64,000 nucleotides of DNA from Macrolepiota albuminosa (GCA_027475525.1 JAMWFC010000101.1:319101-383100), one strand, 5' to 3'; counted from the stretch's first letter, positions 34,853 to 46,120 are shown. Translations and numbers: made by a program. The notes: generated by a model from the sequence alone, not told the origin.

Positions 34853-36039
34853 CTTGGGATTCGATCGGGATGGACTTTATAGGTCCGTTCCCCGAGTCGA
34901 AAGGCTTTAACTACCTTTGGGTAGTGATCTGCAGAATGACCAGTATGGTCCATCTCATTCCGGTGAGAACCACCATGACAGCGTTGGACTTGTCGTGGAT
35001 CTATCTCAAGGAGATAGTATGCCTCCATGGACTGCCAAGCTCAATTGTAAGCGATCGAGATGCTAAGTTCACTTCCAAATGGTGGAAGGAGTTGCACAAA
35101 CTGCTAGGAGCAAAGTTGCTCATGTCGATGTCGTTTCATCCGCAAACGGATGGTCAAACTGAATGTGCAAATCGAAATATCACGCAAATACTGTGAGCAT
35201 TCGTATGTCCTGATCAAAAGGACTGGGTGGATAGATGTCCCCTTGTGGAATTTGCGATAAACGTGAGCATATCAGAAACTACAGGGTATTCACCCTTTGA
35301 ACTCAACAATGGCTACATGCCATCCATGATTTGTGAACTTCGTACGGACGAAGTCATTCATGTGGGGGTAAGGCAGTTTGCTTGGCAGATGCCCATGATG
35401 TGATTATAGAATCGCGTGTATGGCAGACCAAACATGCAAATAATCGCAGACGTGATGAGCCGGACATCGAGAAAGGGAGCCTAGTGTACCTTTCGACGAA
35501 GAACTTGAACCTGCCAAAAGGCAGGGCGAGTAAGTTGTGTCCAAAGTGGATTGGACCATACAGAGTCCTTAAGGCGGAGCTGAGCATGTCTAACTACGTG
35601 TTGGAACTACCCCATGCGCTGCAAGTGCGCAGGATAGTTCCCAAGTTTCACGTGTCGCTGTTGCAACCATATATGGCTAGTAGTGATGCGCTCTTTCCTA
35701 ATTGCGCAACTCCAGAGCCGTATGACTTTGGAACTGGCAATGACCAGGAGTGGTTTGTAGATGACCTCATAGGTCATCGGTAGACAAAGGGAAACCTCGA
35801 ATTCGAGGTAAGGTGGAGCTTAGGTGATACTACCTGGGAACCGCTAGTGAACTGCAAAGACCTTGCAGTGATGGACAGGTATCTAGAGTTGCAGGGCATG
35901 AAACACCCTCAACAGCTAGCAAAACGCGCATAACACGCGTGTGGTGGTGGAATGTGGACGAAGTCCACTTTGATCGCCAATGAGGGGCCGGGTGGCGTGT
36001 ATTTGTGGTTGTTTACACCACTAGCGGAGTTGGGAGATT

Positions 36040-36062
36040 GTTTTTTTTCTTTCTTTCATCAG
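36040..36062 (+). promoter_or_regulatory. Candidate splice acceptor before the G1 extra gene
   Basis: A 20-base pyrimidine-rich run (TTTTTTTTCTTTCTTTC) ends in ATCAG, 33 bases before the ATG of the extra gene and after the end of pol. It would suit splicing that places the downstream gene on its own transcript, as retroviruses do for env. Inference only; no donor was assigned. Confidence 0.35.
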
Positions 36063-36095
36063 TCCCAATACACGTAGTCTACGTGTCTCGTGAAA

Positions 36096-39034
36096 ATGGC
36101 CTATTGGGGGCCGCAAAAGAGTGATCAGAGCCGGCAAGGCTTTAGTGGAGGGGGGAGACCCCCGAATATACAAATGTCGACTCAGTACCAGAGGCAGCTG
36201 CCATATCCGGCGGCAAGCCAGTTTCAGTCAGCGGGCGTGGCCTATCCAGGCCACGAGGAGCTGCTGCCGTACCAAACACCCCTCCACTCGCAAGAGATGG
36301 AGGTTGATGACGAAGGGTGCTATGGGTGCCCGGAGGACAGCATGTGCCACGAGCGCTATTACCAGGAACCATTGCCACGCTTGTCTGTGTTGCATCTGAT
36401 GTATGCGGGTGTGGTGACAGGGCCGCTGTCAGTGCCATGGGCGCATCGGCCCGTGGCTGAGTTGTATGAGGAGCCTGCGCCACAAGCACAGAGGTTAGCA
36501 GTGCCAGACGTGCTGTTGGGCAGACTGGAAGCAGCGGGACAGCCAGTCCCTGCAACTGCGTCTTTCCTGCAGGACAGTTTGGCCATGATGGTGATGGAAG
36601 GATTGCTCGACCAGATCAAGCTGATGAAGAGGCAGCGCGTCGTAGCGCTGGAACAGATCGAACATGCATCTAAGCGCAAAATTGCAATGGTTGAGGAACC
36701 GACCTCCGAGGTTAAGAGGGCTAAATATCAGCCCAGTCAACCAGTCAACCTGCCATGGGCAAGGATGTCATCAGATGCACAATTTGCGTGCCATGAGCAG
36801 CCTGCTCAGACCGTTGCTTCATCATCACGGTTACCCGAGTCGGGCCCTCAGGCTTCCTCAGAGTCGCTGGCTGCAGTCAGTGAACCCTTGGCAGGCCTGT
36901 CCCTGGGTCAGAGGGAAACTGCATCATCCCGGGCCCCACCTAGGGGGTCCAAACCTGTCGCTGTGGCGCCAAGAGCACCCACTACCGTTATGCCTCAAGC
37001 TGAGCCTGGAGGGAGGACTCTGGCACGAAATGCGCCTGCCCCTCTGGTGGCTCAGCCACCATTCAAATCATCTGCCCTGGCCAAGTTGGGGTCAGTACGC
37101 CAACGTCAAGGCCGTAAGCCTCCTCTTGATGCCTCCAAGCTGGAGGTGATAGAGTTCCCGGCTGGCATTCCCGCACAGGCCAGGAAGGCCTCGATGTTGT
37201 TCTTGTTGCCCATTACCGTGCTGGCACCGCAGGCACACTTTCCCGTGGTCGTCTTGACCACCGACCCTTGCTCTCCCAAGCAATATGATGGTCTGGTGGT
37301 GACCTCGAAGAATTGTCCCATGCCTAAAAAAGGCAAAGCACCCGTGGCCTCCTTATCTGACAAGAGCGACTATGGAGAGTCGAGCTCGGAGCATGAGGAG
37401 GAGGCAGAGGAAGGGGAATCAGCAGCGGACCAATTCCAGCGAGTATCGCACAATAAGCGCATTGCAAAAAAGAAGGTGATCCATGCCAAGGAGCTGCATG
37501 CCCTCAAACAGAGGGCTGAGGATGAGTTCTCGGGGAGAATCCTCGATGGATTGGGGGTGAAGGTGTGGGGACCGCTTGATATTGAGCGCACAAACTCGTG
37601 CTTCAGAGGAGCACTCAGCCACTGCACGTATTATTCGTATCATTCGAACACCGTGCTGTTGGGAGCCGAGGCCAATCGGGCAGCGGCATATGAGTTTTCT
37701 TCTGGGCACCATGCTGGCATTCCTGCCAGCGTTGTTTACAAGTATTCCCCTTGCGGCCTTCCTCGCACGCCATCAGAGCTGGATCAGCTCTACAAATATT
37801 ACTCGAATGAGCATGCTCCCCATCGCAACCGGGTTACCGCCTACCTCCTCATCACGGAGCTTCAGATGTTCGCCCAGCGAACCGATGAGTCATTACATGA
37901 CCAAACAATGATGCTCCTGATGAAGGACCCACGCTATCAAGACCTCGTCAACCCAGCCCAGGGGACAGACGACCTTGCGCTCATCGAGCGCCAACACATT
38001 CTGGGGTGCTTCCTGCGCACGAAAGAAGATGGCTCAACTGTGCTGTGCGTAATGTGTGCTCAAGACCCATCCACACCATTTGACCTGGATCAGCTTGTGC
38101 AGTACATGCTGATCTTTGGATGTCCTGGTTTGGAAAACACGTACCAAGGCATTGCAGTTGATCATGCCTACCACATGCACTGGTGAACCCTCTTCGGGTT
38201 CACCTTGTGTCGAGCTCTTTGCGCTAACAGCACAGCCAAGCCCGTGATTGTGCAGCGCATGACCCTCGTCATGGCCCGCCCAGGTTTGTACCATGAGGCT
38301 ATTGCCTCGTATAATGACATGTTCCCCGACCAGCTGTTCGAGCCTCAGAGAGGGCCCCAGCTGGAACTCCACCCCATGCATGTCCCAACAACTTTGCACG
38401 GAACTTCTCAGACAACGACGCGCTATGCGTCTTATTGCACAATCAGATACCTGCCGACTGGGTGGACCACACGTATACCTATGGCGTGGTCTTCCTGGAA
38501 CAGCAGTTCCACGCCCCCACGATGTCTATGGACATCTTTCGCCAAATCAATGACGAGCGCATAGAGCGTTTGAACAAAGATGGTACCCCTCCCGCAATTC
38601 CACAATGGGATGGATGGCGGGAGATGACCGAAGACGATCATTATCGTCTTATGTTCAAGCATGATGAGGAGAGTCGTCTTCCCAAGAACCCCAAGGCCAA
38701 TGGCCTCTACTACCTCATCGGCATGGACCCAAACCAGGTCCACCTTCTAAAGTGCCCAGCAGTGCATAACATGCCTGCAGCCGACGCAGACCCAAGCCGG
38801 GTCAATCTCATACCATGCACAGCAGCGCATGGTACGCTACCCACCAATGTTTCAGTGATTAACGTCGCACTAACTGATTCTATGGTGGTAGACATGCCTG
38901 TAGTTGAGGGGCCTATCACCCCACCGAGGACAGAATCAGCGCCTCCCCCTCCCGCAATTAACGTTGCACTGGAGGAGGAGTCAATGGTGACTGAGACGGG
39001 CGCTGGTGCGGGGGCATCGTCAGACGGGTCTTAG
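36096..39034 (+). pseudogene. Extra gene of G1, about 980 codons, unknown function
   Basis: Not recognised. ATG at 36096; the 5' leader is open but lacks another ATG. The first half is Pro/Ser/Ala-rich, with a polar stretch (ALEQIEHASKRKIAMVEE). An acidic block (SEHEEEAEEGES) and a basic, probably coiled segment (NKRIAKKKVIHAKELHALKQ) lie near residues 430-480. A folded-looking region follows: VKVWGPLDIERTNSC, SGHHAGIPASVVYKYSPCG, AHRNRVTAYLLITELQMF-like. A TGA interrupts at 38184-38186, and the reading shifts near 38390 into VDHTYTYGVVFLEQQ and IPQWDGWREMTEDDHYRLM, ending at 39034. No signal peptide or membrane segment, so not an envelope protein. The codon pattern and CpG level match pol. 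It sits where gypsy elements carry a third gene. Confidence 0.6.
38182..38204 (+). other. Perfect 9-bp hairpin over the premature TGA
   Basis: GGTGAACCC, a five-base loop TCTTC, then GGGTTCACC. The TGA at 38184-38186 lies in the left arm. If that codon was once CGA the stem would have had one mismatch, so the perfect form arose by the same C-to-T change. Confidence 0.7.
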
Positions 39035-39393
39035 ACCCATAATTTGTTGTGTAGGTACTTCTGAGTATTTCACTCGAACCATTCCAGCTGATACGCACTC
39101 TAGAGTCGCATGTATATACAGCGGACTCAGAGGAGGGGTCACTCTCTTTTTGTTTTTTTTTATTTGTTTATATATAAACATGTTCCACCTACTGCTGGCG
39201 CAACCTGTGCTCTTGTCTGATAAGGACTGATTCCTATTGTGTCCAGAAGACACATCTACACTGCGCATAAATGCTAACGCCTTGCAGCCATGCAATACGT
39301 GTGTTATTCATCTGTTGTTTGCACTATCGTGCATCCTTGATCTCGCTCCACCTCTCTTCCTAAAGACCGAGTATTTGGTCTTATTGGGGGGTA
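39035..39393. other. G1 3' untranslated region
   Basis: No gene. A T-rich tract (39136-39165) and the G-run before the LTR are the only features seen. Confidence 0.5.
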
Positions 39394-39567
39394 TGTAACG
39401 GAGTCATCCGTGTTATTAGTGTCAACGACGCTATAATCATTTAATAGAGTATTATGTAAGACAACATCTTGTTTTCACTCTAAGTACTAGTCAAATCCAA
39501 TACTGCGGTCTGATTTAGCACTTGTGTGATACACACAAGATAGTTCTAACTCGTAACTCAGGTTACA
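39394..39567 (+). repeat. G1 3' LTR
   Basis: 174 bases, starting TGTAACGGAG and ending CAGGTTACA. Aligned without gaps to 28033-28206. Confidence 0.82.
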
Positions 39568-41165
39568 GTTTGTACATAGAGACTGGGATTTATTCTTAGT
39601 CATAGTCTCAGGCCATGTTGTTCTTTGCCTTAGTAAGTGCTGCTTTTGTCTTTTTCTATGCCTTTTGCATTTAATCAACCAACTTGTTGATAAACTTATT
39701 TTTCAACTATTGCATGCATGGTTCAAATTTTATTTAGAAGTGCTGATCTATGTCAAGGAAGAATAGCAATATCTGTATGAATAAATAGACATAGTTGTTG
39801 TACTAAAACCCAGTCTCCAGAAAGAGCTTGTCCTAGTTATTCTAATATTTGTTGCAAAAAAGTCAGAGATACTGTTTCAATTCCTGATTGATATGCTCAT
39901 TCTGGCTATTCAATTGCAGATAGTAGGCAGTGGAGATGTGAAGCTTCATGTGGAGGAGTTGATAGAGCTCCTAGAGAATTTTGTGATGTTTTAAGAACTT
40001 CTGTCAGTGGAGATGTGAAGCTTCATGTGGAGGAGTTGATAGAGCTCCTAGAGAATTTTGTGATGTTTTAAGAACTTCTGTTAAACACATGCATTGGAGA
40101 GGCCATGATGCTTCTAAATATTTTTTCAGTACAGGTTGGCAGCATTCATTGCAGAGCATATTGTGTGAGTTGGAATGAAAAGAGCACACTTACTATAGAG
40201 GTCAACAACTACCATAGCAGTATTGTACCCATATGTATCCAGAAGTTCTATAATAAAGTCTATAAAAGCCACATTCTAGTATTCTGTGAGTGTTAGCAAG
40301 AGGTAAAGCTGGTTGAAGAGAACAACATTGAGGCTTAATCCAAAGGCATAGGTCACATGTGCTGGTGTAGAAGCCTATATACTACAACCTCTGCAGCTAT
40401 TAGTAGTTCTGGGATACTAGTTCTAAGATTTTCTAATAGCCAGAGTGTCCTATAATCTGAGAGTCATAGTACTGTTTAACGATGCATCTATGGAGCTCTG
40501 AGAAATTGGGAATGTAAATATGGCCATAGAATATGAGCAGTCTGTCTTAAAGGCCTTATTTATCAGTCTGTATAGATTTTGCATTAAAAAGACATCTGAT
40601 GTGCAAAGCAAGTATAGTCTTAGCCACCACATTCTTGTAGGCTCTGTTCTGGGTTTCTTGTCAAATATCTCAGATAATGTCAACCTCATCTTCTTGAACA
40701 TAATCTCTCTCAAGTACTCAGATAGCAAACAACTCTGAATGTAAAAGACTGATGTTGTCATTATTTTCTTTGCTAAAGCCGTGATCAGCACATTGAGAAA
40801 AGGCATTGGGCTTTCTCATACTCCTTCCAAGCCAGTAATGCAGTAAGGAGTCAAAGTTGGTGAGGTAGAAGGACTGCTAGGCCTAGCAACAGTTGAGTTT
40901 TTTAGCTGTCTAAAAGTACTCCAGGTTCTTGTGATTCATTTAGACTTTGAAGCTATGCTGAGCCTCTTTTAGGAAATGGCATCACTCCTCTAATGATCAG
41001 ATGATCATAAGCATCTTTTTGTTGTAGATCTTGTATACTCACTCCATGGCATTGAGACTCTTAGAGTCAAAGGCCACAGAATGCTATTTCTTGTCTTTCT
41101 AGGACTACTAGAATAGGACTGCACCAGTGGCAAAATCAGAACTATCTGTCTCTATTCAGAAAAAG
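39568..41165 (-). mobile_element. Ty3/gypsy fragment G3 (RT end, RNase H, integrase), heavily decayed
   Basis: On the minus strand, from right to left: EIAFCGL-type RNase H start, NHKNLEYF region, LGRSMRKPNAFSQCADHG (relatives have Gly-Lys-x-Asp-Ala-Leu-Ser-Arg-Arg), YTSTCDLCL (integrase zinc region), IDFIIELLDTYGYNTAMVVV (core Asp), STAYYLQLNSQNEHINQELK (relatives have His-Pro-Gln-Thr-Asp-Gly-Gln-Thr-Glu) and a C-terminal part with RQRTTWPET at about 39620. Stops are everywhere and CpG is nearly absent. It belongs to a different gypsy lineage from G1 and G2. Confidence 0.72.
39928..40081. repeat. 77-bp direct duplication 7
   Basis: Identical copies start at 39928 and 40005, within the integrase core of G3. 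Confidence 0.92.
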
Positions 41166-41944
41166 AGATCATTATTTGAGAACAGAAGCATGATTCTACC
41201 CTGATTTAGGCATCACAATTTATATATCTTCTGATGTATCAGACTGTTCTATCTGAGAAGTTGATGGCTCTACTATTACTGCTACTGAAATTGGATCCAT
41301 ATGCTTCTGTACTAACAGCAGGGTCTACATTGAGCTTGACAATGTGCTGTATATTTTCAGCTCAATAGTTTGTCTCTTATTATCAGTAAATTAGCTAAGT
41401 ATGCCAGAATTATGACTACTTTCAACAACTGTAGTACTAGCCTCATCAACAAGTCCATAAAGACTCTTGTTGCTTTAAAAATACTGCTTCTTAATAAGAA
41501 TTTATATACTTTAGAAATACAACTTGATCAAGCATATATCATCTATACTGCTCTGGATATTCAAATCTGGCACTATAAGTTAGGGCACATAAATTATTAG
41601 GCTATACTACAAATAGCATATGTCAAGATGATTAAAGATATGTCCAGGATCTTTCACAACAAATCTCTAAAATATAATCATTACATCCTTAGTAGACAGG
41701 CATATATATTAATATCAATGAAACAGAACAAAGAAAAAAAACATAAAGCAATGAGAAGACTTGAGAAAGTATAAATAGACTTGATAGGACAATTAGCAGT
41801 GTTGTCTTATAAAGGAAACAATTATGACATGAACATTGTCAATTATTATATAAACAAACTTTAGTCAATACTACTAAAAGCAAAAAATAATGTCTTTGAT
41901 AAATTGCAGGCATGAGTTATAGCTCAAGAAAATGAAACAAATGA

Positions 41945-42098
41945 AAAGTTGAAAATACTATACATTGGACATTATAGTGAACTAAATAGTGATAATCATA
42001 AAGTGTAGTATAAATCAAAAGAAAGTTGAAAATACTATACATTGGACATTATAGTGAACTAAATAGTGATAATCATAAAGTGTAGTATAAATCAAAAG
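41945..42098. repeat. 77-bp direct duplication 8
   Basis: Identical copies start at 41945 and 42022, in the decayed C2 integrase. Exact copies inside so mutated a sequence must be recent or artificial. Confidence 0.92.
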
Positions 42099-42266
42099 AG
42101 ATTGTTTTAGAAGTATGAGCCTCGTACACTTCAGCTCACATGAAAAAGATAGAATAAATGCATTGCACCCTTAATGAAAAAGCCTGTTTGATGAGACTAT
42201 CTGCAGAATGTCTATTATTTCTTACTCATTTTCATAGAAAAACTAAGAAATCAGCTATTCAAAACG

Positions 42267-42420
42267 TTATTTCAGATAAATTATAGTCTGATTGCAAACC
42301 AGATTACTCATATATTTGCAAAATAGGATGTTGTGTTTTTGTTTTATTTCAGATAAATTATAGTCTGATTGCAAACCAGATTACTCATATATTTGCAAAA
42401 TAGGATGTTGTGTTTTTGTT
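42267..42420. repeat. 77-bp direct duplication 9
   Basis: Identical copies start at 42267 and 42344, at the C-terminal end of the C2 integrase region. Confidence 0.92.
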
Positions 42421-43732
42421 TTTATTTTAAGAAGAAATAATCTAAAAATATATAAATAATCAATTAAATGTGTATTTACAGGTTACAATCAAAACTTAAA
42501 GGCTTATTAATGATGACAAAAAGAGTTCACAGTTCTTACTATGTGAAATTTATAGATAGTCATGAGAATCTTACTTTATTGATGCTAGAAACAGCCTCCA
42601 TATCAGAAAATAAATTGACCATAATATTTTCTTCTTCTGATAATAAAAACATTTCTCTAATGTTCAAGATAGCACAAAGTGCTTCTTTTGCACTGAATCC
42701 AGAATCTAATGACAACAAGCCTGCTCAATTATCAGAGATAATGAGAACATACTAGTATCTATAGAAATCAATTATTCTGATGACCTACAAACTATATCAA
42801 GAATAGACCTGTAATCATTATATTCTGATTGTATGTCTAAACTCTACTTGATGAAAAGATCAAATATTGAGCCAGAACAATTAAAGCACTTAAAATATAT
42901 ATATACCAATATCCAAGACAGTACTGGAGGACTGTATAGAGTCCCAGACAGAGAGAGCATTCAAAAATTAAAGAAGTGAGCAGAATAAGTTGGGACAAAG
43001 CTGGAGAGACAGAGGGCATTAAAAGAATTATGGCAGGAAGTACAGATAACAGATAAAAATATTGAAGTGCATACTCATAAATTAGATTGAATACTTGCTA
43101 TAATGGAGATTAATAAGAATGCTCAAGACATTGATCTGACAACAAACTCTAAGGTGCCAAAAATACTAGATGAGGTGAGAGAATCTGCAGATTGGTTAAA
43201 ATAGAAAGCATCATACTGAAAAGAGCTAATTTCTTTGAAAAAAATGAGTATATAGGAGGTTAACTCTATTAGAAAATATATCAGAAGATCAGAAAATCTT
43301 CAAGAAATGCTCTGTCTTTACAATAAAGTGAGATAAAAAAGTAATATTATATGTTTCAAGATACAACATGTCCTACAGGATCAATAGTACAGGGCAGAAA
43401 TTACAATAAATTCTCCTTACTTACTGCATATGCAGAATTGTGGCAAATTTTTCTATATATCACTGCAGCATTAGAGTAGGATGCTATGCAAATAGATATA
43501 AAAATAGCTTTTCTTAATAGTGTTCTTTTTAAGGATAAGCAAATAAATAGTTATGCAACAACTAGAAGATTTTGAGCAAAAGAGAAAAAAAATGTTGGTC
43601 TGTAAATTGCTATTGCTACTTTATGAGATGAAACAGACTAGAAGAATTTAGAACAAAACACTGACAAGATGATAAAAAAGTTAAGATTTATAAGACTAGA
43701 ATATGAAGCATGTCTCTATCATCAGAAAAATA

Positions 43733-43886
43733 CTTAAGGGAATAGTCATAATAAATATTCACATAAATGACTTCTTGGCTATTGCCAGTATTAAAAATGC
43801 AAAAAATTGCTTAAGGGAATAGTCATAATAAATATTCACATAAATGACTTCTTGGCTATTGCCAGTATTAAAAATGCAAAAAATTG
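43733..43886. repeat. 77-bp direct duplication 10
   Basis: Identical copies start at 43733 and 43810, in the C2 reverse transcriptase around the segment where the catalytic Asp-Asp box would lie. Confidence 0.92.
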
Positions 43887-44530
43887 CTTGAAAGACAAAT
43901 TTAAATCAATTTAGACTATTTCAGACTTTGGTATACCATGACATATTGTAAAAATAGCAGTGGCATAAAAGTGCAAAAATAAATTGGTATCTTTATCACA
44001 GATAATTTTGATTGACTACCTTATAGACAATCCAATGCATTTCCTCTGGCTGTTTCTATAAAATCAGGTCTCAACTTGTGCTAAGTAGATAGACCAAGAA
44101 TGAGTCAAAAGGAACTTGAAAAATTACTTTATGTTCTTTATCATAATTTAGTTAGTAAGCTTCTCTGGCTCACCATTTCTACTCAGTCCAATATCTAGTA
44201 TGCAGTCCAACAGCTATCACAGTTTCTAGATTGTTATACTTATAAACATTGAAATGTGGCTATTTGAGTTGTATGGTATTTAAAGAGCATGCATACTTTG
44301 CAATTACAATTAAGCAGAGAAAAAATGGAACTATTAGACTTCACAGATTCAGACTGAGCAAATTGCTTTAATACACATTGAAGTGTTGAAGTGTATGCTT
44401 AGTCTCTAGGCATAGGATTGATTTCAAAGGCATCAAGAAAATAGAAGGCTGTGGCTGCCTTATCATATGAAGCTGAATACATGGCAGCATTTAAAGCAAT
44501 GCAAAAATGTATATGGTTATAGATTGGGCC

Positions 44531-45290
44531 TTCCAAGTAAAACAATGCCATTACAAGGCAGACTTGATCTATGTGTACTTAGAGTGTCTGAAGCTCTGAG
44601 CTGTGCTCCAAGACTCAAAAAGAAACAAGTCCAAGGTTAATAGAACTTGGTCTAGAGTCAAAGTGAACCAGAGAAAAGATAAGGTCAAGTCAAGAATCAG
44701 GAATTCTAAAATGAGACCAAGGTTAACAAACTTAAAGTCACAAAGTGTATACTAGTCTTAAAGTATGTGTGCCAGTCAATGTGTGCTAGTCAAGTGTGTA
44801 CCAGTTAAAGTTAGATGATATATAAGCAAAGTTATTCAATATTAAGACTAAAAATATATAGGGTAATAAGTACAAGCTATAAGTACTGCAGAGACCTATT
44901 CTAGCAATTAAAGGGATTTTTAAAATGCTTATAATGACTTCTGAGAACTCTATAAGCAGCAGTAGAATGGGAAGTGACTGTATACCAGAGATTATACCTG
45001 CAGGTCACATGATTAGTTAGCACAGAAGTAGCAATATAATATGTGATGCATAATGGCCAGGATAATCAGTTGTGATTTGAGGTGTCAGTCATAGGAGTGA
45101 TGGCTATGACAGCAGATAGTATCAAGGTCTATGATGTGAGGATTAATGATGGAGTTGATGTACATGATAGTAGTAATGGCAGTTGTAATGGCAGGTATTG
45201 GCCAAGATATGTTATGAGAGTCAGTAAAGAGATTTCAGAAGAGGCACTGGGAGTGTTTCAAAGTGGATTCCAGAATGGGGGGTCATTATC
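44531..45290 (-). repeat. LTR_B copy 2, inverted
   Basis: The reverse complement follows 3593-4277: shared words near 44560-44700 (GGTCAAGTCAAGAATC against GATTCTTGACTTGACC-like) and a run of AGTGTGTGCCAGTCA-type words at 44770-44810. Its outer end GGGGGGTCATTATCA corresponds to the TGTCATGACC start. It includes part of the 45260 duplication. It follows C2 in the opposite direction, so it is not C2's own LTR. Confidence 0.5.
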
Positions 45291-45413
45291 AGAGGACTCC
45301 TCATTTCCTTCTTCTTTCACTCTTTATTTCTTCATTAAAGTGGATTCCAGAATGGGGGGTCATTATCAGAGGACTCCTCATTTCCTTCTTCTTTCACTCT
45401 TTATTTCTTCATT
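45260..45413. repeat. 77-bp direct duplication 11
   Basis: Identical copies start at 45260 and 45337, across the LTR_B/R3 border. Confidence 0.92.
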
Positions 45414-45850
45414 CCCCCTGTATTCATTTCCTTATTTCTGCTGTCATTCTTTTACTTTATTGTTTTTATTCTTTCAACATTATCTATTAGTACTATTCTC
45501 AGCCCTTGAGGTGCTCTGGTTCTTTAGCTATAATTGAGACAAGTGTGGGCTCTTTAGTACCACTTTCAGACTACTGATATAAGCCAGAATTTTCCTGCCT
45601 TATTTGTGCACTTATTTGTTTAGACAATTTTTGAGTTTTTCAGGTTTTGTTGTACTGTACAGTTGTTTTTCATGCTTCAGAGGCCCCAGAAGTGTCCAAC
45701 CTGGCATAGGAAATTTCTAGACTTGTTTTCTTTGGATTTTCCTCTGCTAGGTGAGTAGTTATTATGATATTGTTAGTATATACTCTAATACACTTTGGAT
45801 CTCCCTTTGCCAGCTGTGTGACTAAGCCATAGCCTCTAGAGGTTGCCCTT
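45290..45850 (+). repeat. Dispersed repeat R3, right copy
   Basis: Matches the minus strand of 277-1085 apart from the left copy's extra block. It ends next to a copia RNase H tail. Identity is modest and no coding motif is seen. Confidence 0.55.
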
Positions 45851-46120
45851 ATAGTCATGACATAGATAGTCTTAACAGTTTTGGATCACACTCAAGACAA
45901 CTTGACAATGATCCTATGTGATAACAACTTAGTTATAAACTTATTGGAGGACCTGATACTACACTCACAAGTCAAACATGTTGACATTAAATATTATTTT
46001 TTATGGAAGCAAATCACTATCAAAAAGATTATATTATTGTAAGGGGAACACTTAACATTTGTAAAACTCCTTCTACAGAACCAGCAAGCACCGGTGACAA
46101 GTAGGAGTTGAACAAGCTTA
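45851..46120 (+). pseudogene. Copia RNase H tail C3
   Basis: Reading LVINLLEDLILHSQ, then VKHVDIKYYFLWKQITIKK and a broken Pro/Thr part, which is the end of copia RNase H (relatives read Ser-Lys-His-Ile-Asp-Ile-x-Tyr-His-Phe). A short fragment with stops and no upstream partner. Confidence 0.6.

Larger units (their letters stand above)
28318..35930 (+). pseudogene. G1 gag-pol polyprotein, single frame with stops
   Basis: If duplications 4-6 (28573, 29036, 34699) are discounted, one frame runs from ATG 28318 nearly to the end, with one true shift near 35380. Order: gag; CCHC knuckle CYNCGRSGHFAKKC (about 31151); protease LWDSGSTTTGI (about 31588); RT with LDARQCNDNT and the box HVYLDDIFIFSD (33251-33286); RNase H ICDVSKTGVGAMFG; integrase zinc region VGHFRTQK..CSTCELCQQ; core MDFIGPFP, IVSDRDAKF, HPQTDGQTE (D, D, E present); chromodomain-like end WFVDDLIGHR..FEVRWSLGDTTWEP. 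Stops: 28861, 29426, 31970, 32297, 32438, 33029, 33311, 33449, 35194, 35781. Most are TGA where relatives have Arg. Catalytic residues are intact. A fused gag-pol in one frame is a variant known in fungal gypsy elements. Confidence 0.82.
28033..39567 (+). mobile_element. Ty3/gypsy element G1, 11.5 kb, with an extra gene after pol
   Basis: Bounded by 174-bp repeats that start TGTAAC and end GGTTACA. Inside are one long gag-pol frame (28318-35930) and a separate plus-strand gene (36096-39034). A G-rich purine run (TTGGGGGG, 39385-39391) precedes the right LTR as a polypurine tract would. No matching 5-bp duplication surrounds it (TGATG and GTTTG). It is CpG-rich, and its stops fit CGA-to-TGA change, so it is younger than the DNA around it. 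Left neighbour is the G2 gag start; right neighbour is the integrase tail of G3. Confidence 0.82.
41190..44530 (+). mobile_element. Ty1/copia element C2 (protease region to RNase H), heavily decayed
   Basis: Plus-strand copia order. EVDGSTITATEIGSI and YIELDNVLYI (protease end) at about 41250-41350; IQIWHYKLGHIN (gag-pre-integrase) at about 41560; IDLIGQLAVLSYKGNNYDMN (integrase core) at about 41780; YTSAHMKKIE (integrase) at about 42125; QIDIKIAFLNS (RT) at about 43490; KELEKLLYVLYHNL at about 44110 (the position where relatives have a Gly-Ser-Leu-x-Tyr segment); ALSYEAEYMAAFKAMQKCIW (RNase H with Glu) at about 44455. It ends where an LTR_B copy starts. There are almost no CG dinucleotides and dozens of stops. 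Confidence 0.75.

Noticed and set aside
38182..38204. Rho-independent terminator
   Set aside because: Eukaryotic context, inside a reading frame, no following T-run.
36096..39034. Envelope gene of a retrovirus-like element
   Set aside because: No signal peptide, no hydrophobic fusion or anchor segment, no cysteine-rich ectodomain pattern.
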